Shown piece after piece: positions 43,594 through 53,159 of a stretch of 64,000 nucleotides of DNA (the first letter of the stretch is position 1; each line of letters starts with the position of its first letter). This DNA comes from Saprospiraceae bacterium. GTDB lineage: Bacteria > Bacteroidota > Bacteroidia > Chitinophagales > Saprospiraceae. Position numbers and translations under genes: made by a program. Location: positions 59,915 through 123,914 of the forward strand of contig JAHDGF010000005.1 in assembly GCA_020627785.1 (NCBI GenBank), read 5' to 3'. Below the pieces are notes generated by a model that was given only the letters and a program-made list of their open reading frames with translations, was not told where the DNA came from and ran no database searches.

Positions 43594-45483
43594 ATGTGCA
43601 GAATTAACGGGATTAAATATTTTAATCAAAAGAAAGTCGACCAGACCCTACTTGAGTCCATGCGGGATTGTCTTTCTTATGGCGGTCCTGACTCTGCAAA
43701 TATATACATAAACGAGAAGAAAGACTTGGGTCTTGCCCATCGGAGATTAGCAATCCTTGATTTGTCTGATGATGGTATTCAACCCATGCGCTATAAACAC
43801 TGGGTGATTATCTTCAACGGAGAGCTCTACAACTTTATGGATGTTAGAGTTGAATTAGAGGCTTTAGGGACAACTTTTAATACACAAACAGACACAGAGG
43901 TACTCTTGAAGGCCTTTGAAAGGTGGGGTCCAGATTCTATCAATAAATTTCATGGGATGTTTGCCTTTGTTATTTATGACGAACAAAAGGATAGTTTATT
44001 GTTCTGCCGTGATCGCGTAGGTGTTAAACCGCTTTTCCTTTATCGCAAGGATGGCACCTGTTTGTTTGCTTCTGAGTTAAAAGCCTTTCATCCCTATCCA
44101 AACTTTGATAAAACGATTAATAAAGATGCTGTTTCTCTTTATTTGCAACAAGGGTATATTCATTCACCGCATTGCATTTTTAAAAATGTTCGAAAACTTG
44201 GTGCGGGGACTTATCTAGAAATCGATAAAGATGGAAATGAGAAAGAAACCACCTACTGGAAGCCAGGGACACATCTGCACGATGGGGTAGTTTGTAGAAA
44301 TAAAAATGAGGAAGAGTTAAAGGAAGAATTGGAAGAACTTTTAGTAGAGAGTTTTAACCTAAGGATGGTGTCAGACGTTCCCGTAGGAATATTTTTAAGT
44401 GGTGGTGTTGATTCTTCGCTTGTCGCTTCGATGCTGCAAAAAAGATCCAATCAACAACTAAAAACTTTCACCATCGGTTTTGATGATCCGTCCTACAATG
44501 AAGCTCCATTTGCGAAAGCAATAGCAGATCACATAGGCTCTGATCATCATGAGTTGACTGTGACGGATACAGATTTTAAAAAAGTAGTAAAAGATTTTGT
44601 AGACATCTATGATGAGCCTTTCGGAGATAGTTCTGGTATCCCTACCTTTCTGCTTTCGCAAATGACAAGCCAGTATGTGAAAGTAAGTTTATCAGCAGAT
44701 GGTGGAGATGAAATATTTGGAGGATATACCAAATATGAAATGGCCAAAAAGATTCATGGGATGCCTTCCTTTGCAAGGAAATTATTATCCCTCCCGCTTT
44801 CCTTGGTTAGCCCGGAACAGTTAAATAAAAATCGACTTTTAAAAGGATACACAAATGTTGGCATCAAAGTACATAAATTTAAGAATGCCATTCAGGCCGA
44901 TGGTTTGGTTGATCTCTTTAATCGAAGTTCAGTATTCTTATCTGAAAAAGATCAATTAAAAATATTTTCACATTACCTCAATAGATGGAATGGTAGTTTG
45001 TGCCAAGATGATTCTCGGATAATCGCACAGCTCGGATACATTGATATCCAAACTTACCTTGAAGGAGATATCATGACGAAAGTTGATCGTGCAACCATGC
45101 AACATGCATTGGAAGGTCGCGAACCACTTTTGGATCATAAGTTGATTGAATTTGGATTGAGATTGAAAGATGAATGGAAAATAAAAAATGGAAAGGCAAA
45201 ATACCTGTTGCGACAGGTACTATATAAATACGTTCCTTCAGAATTGATTGATAGACCTAAGCAAGGGTTTGCAATCCCACTCCGAAGCTGGTTACTAAAT
45301 GAGCTCTTAGATGATTTGAAAGCAATGAAGGAAGACCAGCAATTCTTTAATTGTTTTGAATTGAATACATCGGAGATTTGTCAACAAATTAATGATTTTA
45401 TCTCTCAGAAAAAATATCAAAATGAATATAACATTTGGTTCTTATTCGTTTTGCATAAATGGTATTTAAAGTGGATGGCTTAA
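43594..45483 (+). CDS. asnB: asparagine synthase-type glutamine amidotransferase (second copy)
   Basis: A 629-residue AsnB-family protein. The N-terminus reads MCRINGIKYF: the catalytic Cys2 is kept, but the usual glycine after it is arginine. The glutaminase motif SYGGPDS shows tyrosine-glycine where RHRGPDG is common. The synthetase PP-loop LSGGVDSS is near residue 268. Like the copy at 7,194, it probably amidates a uronic acid of the glycan rather than making free asparagine. The two copies differ, so two different carboxylates may be targeted. It starts 14 bases from a divergent gene. Confidence 0.85.
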   Translation: MCRINGIKYFNQKKVDQTLLESMRDCLSYGGPDSANIYINEKKDLGLAHRRLAILDLSDDGIQPMRYKHWVIIFNGELYNFMDVRVELEALGTTFNTQTDTEVLLKAFERWGPDSINKFHGMFAFVIYDEQKDSLLFCRDRVGVKPLFLYRKDGTCLFASELKAFHPYPNFDKTINKDAVSLYLQQGYIHSPHCIFKNVRKLGAGTYLEIDKDGNEKETTYWKPGTHLHDGVVCRNKNEEELKEELEELLVESFNLRMVSDVPVGIFLSGGVDSSLVASMLQKRSNQQLKTFTIGFDDPSYNEAPFAKAIADHIGSDHHELTVTDTDFKKVVKDFVDIYDEPFGDSSGIPTFLLSQMTSQYVKVSLSADGGDEIFGGYTKYEMAKKIHGMPSFARKLLSLPLSLVSPEQLNKNRLLKGYTNVGIKVHKFKNAIQADGLVDLFNRSSVFLSEKDQLKIFSHYLNRWNGSLCQDDSRIIAQLGYIDIQTYLEGDIMTKVDRATMQHALEGREPLLDHKLIEFGLRLKDEWKIKNGKAKYLLRQVLYKYVPSELIDRPKQGFAIPLRSWLLNELLDDLKAMKEDQQFFNCFELNTSEICQQINDFISQKKYQNEYNIWFLFVLHKWYLKWMA

Positions 45484-45492
45484 ACTAGTAAC

Positions 45493-46755
45493 TTGAAAGT
45501 TGCGAAATCTCTTTTAGTTATCTCTTATGCTTTTCCCCCGTTTAAGTCTATGGGGTCGATTAGAAATTATCTTCTAACCAGAGAGCTGTCTGATTATTTT
45601 GAAAAGAAGTCAACAGCATTCATCACCTCTAATGCGAAAGTCTTACCCAAAGACCATTTGAATCTAGACGCATTTGAAATCGTCCATCTTCCAACCTTTG
45701 ATTACCGAAGCATTGCTAAAGGAACTTCTGCCGCAGGGGTCTCAGAATCAGGAGGAGCATTAAAACAGTTCTTTCGTCGACTTAAGAATTCACTACCGTT
45801 TTCTCTTCTTTTGGGTTTGGGTGGGCCGTTGTTTTTAATATCGGGAATTTGGAAAGGTTTTTTTTACTTAAGGAAAAATCGCGATGCGGTAATCGTTAGC
45901 CTGAGTGAACCTTTCATTGATCACATCATTGCGAGTGTCCTCAAAAATATTTTTCCAAAAACAACATGGATTGCAGACATTCAAAATCTAGCCTTGGAGC
46001 CAGATACAGATAGAGTACTGCTGAAAGGATTTCAACATTGGAGATATAAAAGAATTTTAAAGAAAGCTGCTGTGATTTCTACGGTGTCCGAAGGCCTAGT
46101 GCCGCATTTAAAAAGATACAACCAAAGTGTAGAAATTGTTGAATTAGGGATTAGTGCAATGTATGAGTCAACTAAGGCCTTAAACAACACAAAATTTACC
46201 ATCTCATATTGCGGGTCAATCTATCCCGAACAAAAATTTGATGTTTTATTTGATGTGTTTAATGATATATTAAGTGAGGGTATAATTGCTATGGATGAGT
46301 TGCAATTTCAATATGCTGGTACCAATCAAAACATGTGGATCAAACAATTAATGGAACATGGTTTTGAATCCACAAGTAAAGATTTAGGTTCCATAAACTA
46401 TAGTGATTCAAGGACTGTCCAAGCTGAAAGCAATTTAAATTTATTATTGACTTGGAATACGCCTAATTTTAAAACAATTATTCCAGGGAAGTATTACGAT
46501 TACCTTTCTACTTCTAGACCTATTTTAATGATCATAAATGGTGAGAATGACCCAGCCTGGGAACAACGATTTGCACAATTAAAACCTGGTTTTATGTGCT
46601 ACAATTCAAAGGCTGAAGGACTTAAAGAATACTTATTAGAACAAATCAATCATTGGCGTTTGAGTACTGATAATTCGCTTAAATTGAATAAATCTTTGTT
46701 GGATCAACATCTGATAAAATATCAAGCAGAGAAATTAAAAAAATACCTTTCGTAG
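45493..46755 (+). CDS. glycosyltransferase (GT4-like)
   Basis: A 420-residue GT-B protein. It begins KVAKSLLVISYAFPPFKSMG, the strand and loop of GT4 enzymes, and has WIADIQNLALEPD at the domain boundary. The donor side carries ISYCGSIYPEQKFDVLFDVF and IIPGKYYDYLSTSRPILMI. The start is TTG at 45,493, nine bases after asnB. It probably adds a sugar of the same repeat unit. Donor unknown. Confidence 0.8.
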   Translation: MKVAKSLLVISYAFPPFKSMGSIRNYLLTRELSDYFEKKSTAFITSNAKVLPKDHLNLDAFEIVHLPTFDYRSIAKGTSAAGVSESGGALKQFFRRLKNSLPFSLLLGLGGPLFLISGIWKGFFYLRKNRDAVIVSLSEPFIDHIIASVLKNIFPKTTWIADIQNLALEPDTDRVLLKGFQHWRYKRILKKAAVISTVSEGLVPHLKRYNQSVEIVELGISAMYESTKALNNTKFTISYCGSIYPEQKFDVLFDVFNDILSEGIIAMDELQFQYAGTNQNMWIKQLMEHGFESTSKDLGSINYSDSRTVQAESNLNLLLTWNTPNFKTIIPGKYYDYLSTSRPILMIINGENDPAWEQRFAQLKPGFMCYNSKAEGLKEYLLEQINHWRLSTDNSLKLNKSLLDQHLIKYQAEKLKKYLS

Positions 46756-46770
46756 AACTTCTTCCAGTCA

Positions 46771-48159
46771 TTGATTTTAAAATATTTTCCTGAGCCAATA
46801 AAAAGAATTCTTCAGCGTGTTGATGAAGAATTAATTAATGGAAGTAGTGTTTTTTTTCTTACGAAAATTCTTGGTCTTCTTTTCAATTATCTTTTTTTAT
46901 GGTGGTTCGTTTCTGAATACAATACAACTAAATGGGGTTTTGTAACTCTTTGCATTACCATTGCCAACATCATCGGGATGATTTCAATTCTGGGTTTTGA
47001 TATAATATTGATGAAGTATATTTCTGTGTTGAAATCAAAATTTCAATATGGTGAGATTAAGGATATTATTGTTAAGTCTACGTTTAACTCAATCTTGATA
47101 TCAGGAACAGTAGGCTTGATATTTTTTGTATTTGCTAGGCAATTCTCATCAATCCTTTTTTCTAATCCTAATGAAGCACCTTGGGTTCAAGTGATAGCCA
47201 TAGGAATACCTGCCTATGGATTGTATCATTTGAATAACTCCATATTCGCAGGCATTAAAAGAATGATCTGGTTTGGGTTTTTTAGAAACGTTGTTCCATT
47301 TTCCTTTTCACTTCTGGTTGGCATTGCATTGCATTATTGGATTGTACCTCAATACTTTCCTAGATTCGGAGAGAGCGGGATACTTATTCTTTTGTGTTAT
47401 TTCATAATCTTGTATTTGGCTGTTTTCTTTGGATTTATACTGTTAAATAAACAATTAGAATTAAGAAAAACAGTTCGAAAGGCTAGCGTAAAATATGCCT
47501 CCCTTTATAAAGAGTCGCTGCCTTTGTTAATTGGAACATCAATGGCATTGATTCTAGGTTCTGGAGATGTGCTCGTATTAGGGGTCTTAAAGAATGCTTA
47601 TGTTGTTGGGGTTTATGACATTGTAGGTAAATTAAGTTTATTAATGCTTTTAGTTATCATGTCTGTAAATGCAATCCTTCCAGCTAAATTTGCGGAATTA
47701 TATGCCAATAAAGAATTTAGTAAGCTAAAGCTACTTTCCTATCAGTCCAATCGGTTAATATTTTGGATAAGTACTGCTTTGTTTCTTGTAATGATTGTTA
47801 TATCTCCATGGATACTTTCATTGTTTACCATCAAATTTGCAAAAGGAGTTTATGTAATTTTTATCCTTTTAGGCGCGCAGTACATCAATACAATTTGTGG
47901 ATCAAATATGGTACTCTTAAAAATGACGGATCACCATTACTTTTTTAGAAACTTAATGATCTTCGCAGCCATTTTTAATATTGTTTTGAATTTTATACTT
48001 ATTCCTGAATACGGAATGATGGGTGCCGCAATGACTACCTTGTTGACAACTTTAATTTGGAACCTATGGGGCGTGTATTATACCTGGAAAAATATGAATA
48101 TTTTAATGGTACATATTCCGTTTAGATCTTTACCGGATCAACATGCAAAAAGTAATTAA
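46771..48159 (+). CDS. polysaccharide flippase (Wzx/MOP type, second copy)
   Basis: A 462-residue polytopic membrane protein. The N-terminal FLTKILGLLFNYLFLWWFV and the SILGFDIILMKYISVLKSK segment are typical of MOP-superfamily oligosaccharide flippases. It differs from the flippase at 3,775 in its N-terminus and length, so it is likely to handle a different lipid-linked oligosaccharide. The start is TTG at 46,771; no in-frame ATG lies near it. It is flanked by glycosyltransferases. Confidence 0.85.
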   Translation: MILKYFPEPIKRILQRVDEELINGSSVFFLTKILGLLFNYLFLWWFVSEYNTTKWGFVTLCITIANIIGMISILGFDIILMKYISVLKSKFQYGEIKDIIVKSTFNSILISGTVGLIFFVFARQFSSILFSNPNEAPWVQVIAIGIPAYGLYHLNNSIFAGIKRMIWFGFFRNVVPFSFSLLVGIALHYWIVPQYFPRFGESGILILLCYFIILYLAVFFGFILLNKQLELRKTVRKASVKYASLYKESLPLLIGTSMALILGSGDVLVLGVLKNAYVVGVYDIVGKLSLLMLLVIMSVNAILPAKFAELYANKEFSKLKLLSYQSNRLIFWISTALFLVMIVISPWILSLFTIKFAKGVYVIFILLGAQYINTICGSNMVLLKMTDHHYFFRNLMIFAAIFNIVLNFILIPEYGMMGAAMTTLLTTLIWNLWGVYYTWKNMNILMVHIPFRSLPDQHAKSN

Positions 48160-48183
48160 TGAAATTTCTAAAATATTGGATCA

Positions 48184-49314
48184 TTGGTTGAAGGCTTAAA
48201 ACTTTTTATCGTTGTAAATGTCGATTGGTTTTTTCTTTCTCACCGATTGCCAATTGCACTACGAGCAAAGGAACTTGGATATGATGTAACCATAATGGCT
48301 ATGGAGGAAGAGAATATGGGAGATGATATAAGAGCTCATGGTCTAAAGTTTATAGCCCTGCCAACTACTCGTGGTGGTAAGAATCCGTTCAAAGAAATCA
48401 ATGTTCTTCGATTCATGCATAAGGTCTACAAAAGAGAAAAACCCGACATTGTTCATCACGTTACGCTTAAGCCTGTACTCTATGGTTCGATTGCAGCTAA
48501 AATGTTGGGCGTTCCCAAAGTGATTAATGCAATCTCTGGAATGGGCTCAACTTTTATAAATGCCAATAAGCTTTCACCCATTTATCACCTCATTCGGAAT
48601 ATGTACCGCCTCGCATTCAGTAATAAGAATGTACGGGTTATCGTCCAGAATGAAGATGATCAGAAAGCTGCGCCCAAACTTGGGAAACTCAACAAAGATC
48701 AGATCTTCTTGATCAAAGGATCGGGGGTTGACGTTTCTAAATTTGCTTACGTTCCAGAACCAGAAGATGGTCCTGTCAAACTAGTACTTCTTGCTAGATT
48801 ATTATACGATAAAGGGGTAGGTGAATATGTAGCGGCTGCTGAAAGATTGAAAAAGAAATATGGAGATGGCGTTCATTTTATTTTAGGAGGAAAGTTAGAT
48901 CCGCACAATGCTACAGGTATTCCTGAGGAGAAGTTGAAGCAGTGGACAGAAGAAGGGAATGTAGAGTGGATTGGCTATTTTAAAGATGTAAAAGGTCTGT
49001 ATGAAAGATCACACATTGCGGTCCTTCCATCTTACCGTGAAGGTCTCCCGAAAGCTTTAATCGAAGGTATGGCCATTGGCAGACCAGTAGTAACAACGGA
49101 TGTGCCCGGATGTCGAGTCGTTGTAAAACATTTAGAAACTGGATTTCTGGTAAAAGTGCAAGATGTTGAAAGTCTGCATGATGCGATGGATCAATTGATT
49201 GCCGATAAAAACCTCAGAGTTACTATGGGTGAAAAAGGAAGGACCTTCGTTGAAGAGGAATTTTCCCTTAAGATGGTCGTAGAGAAAACCATGGACATCT
49301 ACCTAAATTCATGA
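48184..49314 (+). CDS. glycosyltransferase family 4 (PglA/WbnH-like)
   Basis: A 376-residue GT4 enzyme with a clear N-terminus (VVNVDWFFLSHRLPIALRAK) like the PglA-type N-acetylgalactosaminyltransferases that act early on undecaprenyl-PP-linked amino sugars. The segment HVTLKPVLYGSIAAKMLGVP and the donor motif EGLPKALIEGMAIGRPVV are textbook GT4. The start is TTG at 48,184; the neighbouring ATG 48,162 runs into a stop in its frame. It overlaps the following epimerase by four bases. It may add the second sugar after the WbpL-type priming step downstream. Confidence 0.88.
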   Translation: MVEGLKLFIVVNVDWFFLSHRLPIALRAKELGYDVTIMAMEEENMGDDIRAHGLKFIALPTTRGGKNPFKEINVLRFMHKVYKREKPDIVHHVTLKPVLYGSIAAKMLGVPKVINAISGMGSTFINANKLSPIYHLIRNMYRLAFSNKNVRVIVQNEDDQKAAPKLGKLNKDQIFLIKGSGVDVSKFAYVPEPEDGPVKLVLLARLLYDKGVGEYVAAAERLKKKYGDGVHFILGGKLDPHNATGIPEEKLKQWTEEGNVEWIGYFKDVKGLYERSHIAVLPSYREGLPKALIEGMAIGRPVVTTDVPGCRVVVKHLETGFLVKVQDVESLHDAMDQLIADKNLRVTMGEKGRTFVEEEFSLKMVVEKTMDIYLNS

Positions 49315-50195
49315 AAGTCCTAATTACTGGCGGTACTGGTTTTATTGGTTCGTATTTTTTACAGAACGATCATTCTAACGTTGAATGGATGTCTGTAAAT
49401 TTGCGAAAGCAGAATCCAAATGAAATAAATTTCAATGAAGTTCAGTCAGTACTTCATCTAGCCGGGATGGCACATCGCATGGAGCAGGTTGACGAACAAG
49501 AATATTTCAAAGTGAATAGAGACCTGACTTTAGAATTAGCTAAGAATGCTAAGGCTTCCGGAGTAAAACATTTCATCTTTATGTCTACTGTAAAAGTTTT
49601 TGGGGATAAAAGTCCCACAGGTGGATTTAAGGAAACACATCGTCCCGTTCCGGAAGATGCGTATGGGGCCAGTAAATTTGAAGCTGAAAAATTACTTTGG
49701 GAATTAGAAGATGAAAATTTTATAGTTAGTGTTATACGTCCTGCATTGGTGTACGGCCCAATGGTCAAAGGAAATCTCGATCGACTATTAAAACTAATTG
49801 ATCGCGGAACTACCTTGCCCTTCAAGTCAATTCCCAACAAGCGCAGCATGGTTTCTATACAGAACCTCCAAGCACTCATACACTTGCTCATCCAGAAGCC
49901 AACACAAGGAGTTTTTCACGCCACCGATAATCATCCAATCTCAACTTCAGAATTAGTAGAGTGGATGGCCGAAGGATTAGAGAAAAAGTCGAAACTCATT
50001 AAATTTCCTGGAGTCTTCAATTGGATTCTCAAAAAGATGAAACCACAACTTCATGTTCGTCTTTTTGGTTCATATCTGATTGATAGTACGGAAGGATATG
50101 ATAGAATAAATTTCAAACCTCCTTCTCATCCAAAGGATGGAATAATTGCCATGGCTAAATTCTATAAAGAAAATACAATTCAATCCAATGCTTAG
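49311..50195 (+). CDS. NAD-dependent sugar epimerase/reductase, WbpV-like
   Basis: A 294-residue extended SDR: LITGGTGFIGSYFL at the N-terminus, VLHLAGMAHRM, and the catalytic Y-x3-K in DAYGASKFEAEKL. It resembles WbpV/WbcP-type 4-reductases or epimerases acting on UDP-4-keto-6-deoxy-HexNAc. Gene order here (this gene, WbpL-like, WbpM-like) is the same as wbpV-wbpL-wbpM of Pseudomonas O6, which makes UDP-QuiNAc (or a related sugar) and primes the lipid carrier with it. The specific reaction is inferred from context. Confidence 0.82.
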   Translation: MKVLITGGTGFIGSYFLQNDHSNVEWMSVNLRKQNPNEINFNEVQSVLHLAGMAHRMEQVDEQEYFKVNRDLTLELAKNAKASGVKHFIFMSTVKVFGDKSPTGGFKETHRPVPEDAYGASKFEAEKLLWELEDENFIVSVIRPALVYGPMVKGNLDRLLKLIDRGTTLPFKSIPNKRSMVSIQNLQALIHLLIQKPTQGVFHATDNHPISTSELVEWMAEGLEKKSKLIKFPGVFNWILKKMKPQLHVRLFGSYLIDSTEGYDRINFKPPSHPKDGIIAMAKFYKENTIQSNA

Positions 50196-51159
50196 TCAGT
50201 GGGTCATTGTCAGCTTAGTTTGTATCGCTGCTGCATTTATATATCAAAGGCTAGCCATTCAATTTAATATCGTAGATAAACCCAACGAACGCAGTTCGCA
50301 TAAGCGGGTGACCATACGCGGGCTAGGAATCTTAATTTGTCTTCTGCTCCCTTTGAGTTTGATTTTCGGCAATTTAATTAGTCCATTATATTTCGGTGGT
50401 TTACTTCTGTTAGGAATAGTTGGCTTATTGGATGATAAATTTGATCTTAGTTCCAAGCTCAGACTCATTCTACAAATGGCAGCGGTGATTCTTTGTTGGA
50501 TTGGGGTAGGGTTACCTTTTAATTTCTCCATTGCTGTCATATTTGGAATCTTATTATCCATAGGAGTGGTTAACACCTTTAATTTTATGGATGGCATCAA
50601 TGGAATGTCAATTCTCACAGCCATAGTCTTTGCCCTAAGCTTAATCTATATTGATGTCTCTCAGAACGTAGTGGTCTATCCAAGGACTATGTTATATGTC
50701 TATCTTATAATTTTAACAATTTTAGCCTTTTTCAATGTTCGCAAGAAGGCTCTGGCTTTTCTAGGAGACGCTGGTAGTCTAGTTATGGGCTTATTCAGTA
50801 TCATAGCAGTATTGAGCCTTGTTTGGCAAACAGGCCAATTCAGTTATTTCGCTCTTCTATTGATTTATGGTGTGGATTCTGTGGGTACCATCTGCTTTAG
50901 AATTCTACGAAAAGAAAACATTTTTCAAGCCCACCGTTTGCATGCTTATCAAATGCTTGCCAATGAAAAGAAATATGCCCATTTAACCGTATCCTTTCTT
51001 TATGCCATATGTCAATTGTTGATAAACATGGCAGTTATACATAGCGAATCTTTATCATTTGATTCCTTATGGATCTTTCTCTTCTTCTTGGTCGCTTTAA
51101 TTCTGACCTATCTTTCCCTTAGAATTTATTATTTCAAAGATTTTAACCTTAAACAGTAA
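50188..51159 (+). CDS. initiating phosphoglycosyltransferase, WbpL/WecA (MraY) family
   Basis: A membrane protein of about 323 residues with about ten hydrophobic segments. It has GLLDDKFDL and NFMDGINGMS, the aspartate-rich cytoplasmic motifs of the MraY/WecA/WbpL superfamily, followed by a RLHAYQM loop. It links a sugar-1-phosphate to undecaprenyl phosphate and so starts the glycan. The frame runs back to 50,146, but ATG 50,188 inside the end of the upstream SDR is the better start. It sits directly before a WbpM-like gene, as in Pseudomonas aeruginosa. Confidence 0.87.
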   Translation: MLSQWVIVSLVCIAAAFIYQRLAIQFNIVDKPNERSSHKRVTIRGLGILICLLLPLSLIFGNLISPLYFGGLLLLGIVGLLDDKFDLSSKLRLILQMAAVILCWIGVGLPFNFSIAVIFGILLSIGVVNTFNFMDGINGMSILTAIVFALSLIYIDVSQNVVVYPRTMLYVYLIILTILAFFNVRKKALAFLGDAGSLVMGLFSIIAVLSLVWQTGQFSYFALLLIYGVDSVGTICFRILRKENIFQAHRLHAYQMLANEKKYAHLTVSFLYAICQLLINMAVIHSESLSFDSLWIFLFFLVALILTYLSLRIYYFKDFNLKQ

Positions 51160-51200
51160 GCCAAAAGGCAGTTATAATCTCAAATTCAAGCTATTTATCT

Positions 51201-51208
51201 TAATTTTG
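51201..51208 (+). promoter_or_regulatory. possible promoter -7 box before the WbpM-like gene
   Basis: The sequence TAATTTTG fits the Bacteroidota TAnnTTTG consensus and lies 20 bases before the TTG start, in a 68-base gap. I do not see a convincing -33 TTG element at the right distance, so this is weak. Confidence 0.25.
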
Positions 51209-51227
51209 TCTGCGGAATCGTAGAGTT

Positions 51228-53159
51228 TTGATATTTAGAAAATATACAACACCGGCTTATGTAACTAGGGCCTTGATACTTGGAATAGACTTGTTTATTT
51301 CAAGCTTCTGCTATGTATTGGCGAGCCTTCTTCGATTCAATTTTGATGGTAATGCCACCATCAGTCTTATTTCAGCCTCATTTATATTTTTTATACTCAT
51401 ACGGTTGGTCTGTTTTAGGTGGTTTAAAACCTATTCAGTCATCGTTAGATTTGCAGGTTCGGCAGATTTAAAGAAGGTATTCAGTTCTCTTCTTTTGAGT
51501 TCATTGATCATGTTAATCTTTATTGGACTCTTTAGACCTTTCCAATCAGAGTATCCAGGGCTATGGCGTTCGCATGGTTTTATATTTTCTTATTCAGTAG
51601 TCATTATAGAATTCTTTTTATCTCTTTGTTTGATTAGTGCATTCAGACTTTTAATGCCATACTTTTTTAATCTATGGTTTGCTGAGAAGAAGTCTAGGAT
51701 AAATGTACTGGTGATCGGAGCAGGACAATTGGGGGCCTTGATCTCAAAAGTGATACAGAATGATTCCAATAGTAAATATGCCATTGCCGCCATTCTTGAT
51801 GACAACAAGGATGTCCACCTCAAGCAACTAAATGGTATTCCTGTTTATCGTCCAGAATTTATTTCAAAGATTGTTGAGAAGTTCAAAATTCAAAAGGCCA
51901 TCGTTGCCATAAATAATATTTCCCTACAGAGAAAGAATGAATTTGTCGAAATGTGCCTCGATCATGATCTTGAAGTATTACAAGTTCCTGTTAATACGGC
52001 CATCATGGAGAAAGGTGGATTTGATGAAAATCAAATGAAGCCAATCAATATCGAAGATTTATTAAATAGGCCGTCCATTATTTTAGGTAAGGAAGCAATT
52101 AAAAATCAAATACAACAGAAAACAGTTCTTGTCACTGGAGGTGCTGGATCTATCGGTAGTGAATTGGCGAGATTAATCTCAACCTTTAAGCCGAAAGACT
52201 TGGTCATTCTAGATCAATCGGAAAGTCCATTGGTAAACTTGGACTTAGAAATAAGAGAAGAATTTAATTTCACAGACCTTCATTCTGTCATTGGAGATGT
52301 CTGCGATAAGTCGAGAATGGAAGGAGTTTTTGCAGAGTTTAAACCAGACATCGTTTTCCATGCAGCTGCTTATAAGCACGTTCCGATCATGGAACGTACA
52401 CCTAGAGAAGCAGTTAATGTAAATATTTCTGGAACTAAAAATATAGCTGATTTAGCACATAGATACGGTGTGCAAAAATTTGTGATGGTTTCAACAGATA
52501 AGGCCGTCAATCCAACCAACGTTATGGGCGCATCCAAGCGTATTGCCGAAATGTATGTCCAGTCATTGAACGATCATAAAGGCACACAATATATCACCAC
52601 CAGATTTGGTAACGTGCTAGGTTCTAATGGTTCTGTGGTTCCGCGATTTAGAAAACAAATCGAACAAGGAGGCCCAGTTACTGTCACGCATAAAGACATC
52701 ACCAGATATTTCATGACCATTCCTGAAGCAAGTCAGTTGGTTCTAGAAGCGGCAACCATGGGTAAGGGTGGAGAGATATTTTTGTTTGACATGGGTGAGC
52801 CGGTAAGGATTTATGACATGGCAGAGAAAATTATCAAATTGTCTGGCTTTGATCCACACAAGGATATTGAAATAAAAGTAACAGGACTTAGGCCAGGTGA
52901 AAAACTGATTGAAGAACTTCTGACAACAACTGAAAATTCACAACCGACGCACCATCCTAAAATTACCATCGCAAGTAATCAAGAATTTGATTATGATGAG
53001 GTAAGAGCTGGAGTAGAAGACCTCATAGAATTATTAGATAATTATCCAGATGAGATTATCGTAGCCGCCATGAAGAAAATGGTGCCTGAGTATATCAGTA
53101 ATAATTCACAGTTCTCTGCCATCGATAAATTGAATAAGCAAATTTCTAGTATAGATTGA
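51228..53159 (+). CDS. WbpM/CapD-like UDP-N-acetylglucosamine 4,6-dehydratase
   Basis: A 643-residue membrane-bound nucleoside-diphosphate-sugar dehydratase. Four N-terminal transmembrane segments (to about residue 140) are followed by a first Rossmann domain (NVLVIGAGQLGALI) and a second with TGGAGSIGSELARLI near residue 305. The catalytic element is TDKAVNPTNVMGASKR with Met433 and Lys437, the S-M-K form known for WbpM in which Met replaces Tyr. It makes UDP-4-keto-6-deoxy sugars from UDP-GlcNAc. The start is TTG at 51,228. With WbpV- and WbpL-like neighbours it supplies the priming sugar. Confidence 0.92.
   Translation: MIFRKYTTPAYVTRALILGIDLFISSFCYVLASLLRFNFDGNATISLISASFIFFILIRLVCFRWFKTYSVIVRFAGSADLKKVFSSLLLSSLIMLIFIGLFRPFQSEYPGLWRSHGFIFSYSVVIIEFFLSLCLISAFRLLMPYFFNLWFAEKKSRINVLVIGAGQLGALISKVIQNDSNSKYAIAAILDDNKDVHLKQLNGIPVYRPEFISKIVEKFKIQKAIVAINNISLQRKNEFVEMCLDHDLEVLQVPVNTAIMEKGGFDENQMKPINIEDLLNRPSIILGKEAIKNQIQQKTVLVTGGAGSIGSELARLISTFKPKDLVILDQSESPLVNLDLEIREEFNFTDLHSVIGDVCDKSRMEGVFAEFKPDIVFHAAAYKHVPIMERTPREAVNVNISGTKNIADLAHRYGVQKFVMVSTDKAVNPTNVMGASKRIAEMYVQSLNDHKGTQYITTRFGNVLGSNGSVVPRFRKQIEQGGPVTVTHKDITRYFMTIPEASQLVLEAATMGKGGEIFLFDMGEPVRIYDMAEKIIKLSGFDPHKDIEIKVTGLRPGEKLIEELLTTTENSQPTHHPKITIASNQEFDYDEVRAGVEDLIELLDNYPDEIIVAAMKKMVPEYISNNSQFSAIDKLNKQISSID

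Noticed and set aside
49454-49891. 145-codon open frame on the minus strand
   Set aside because: It is antisense to the well-supported SDR gene, has no recognisable domain, and is explained by codon structure of the plus-strand gene.
50146-50187. Earlier start of the WbpL-like gene
   Set aside because: The extra residues are not hydrophobic and lie inside the SDR gene; ATG 50,188 begins the first transmembrane segment.
50259-50624. 121-codon open frame on the minus strand
   Set aside because: Antisense to the WbpL-like membrane protein gene, which has the expected DDKFD and MDGINGM motifs.
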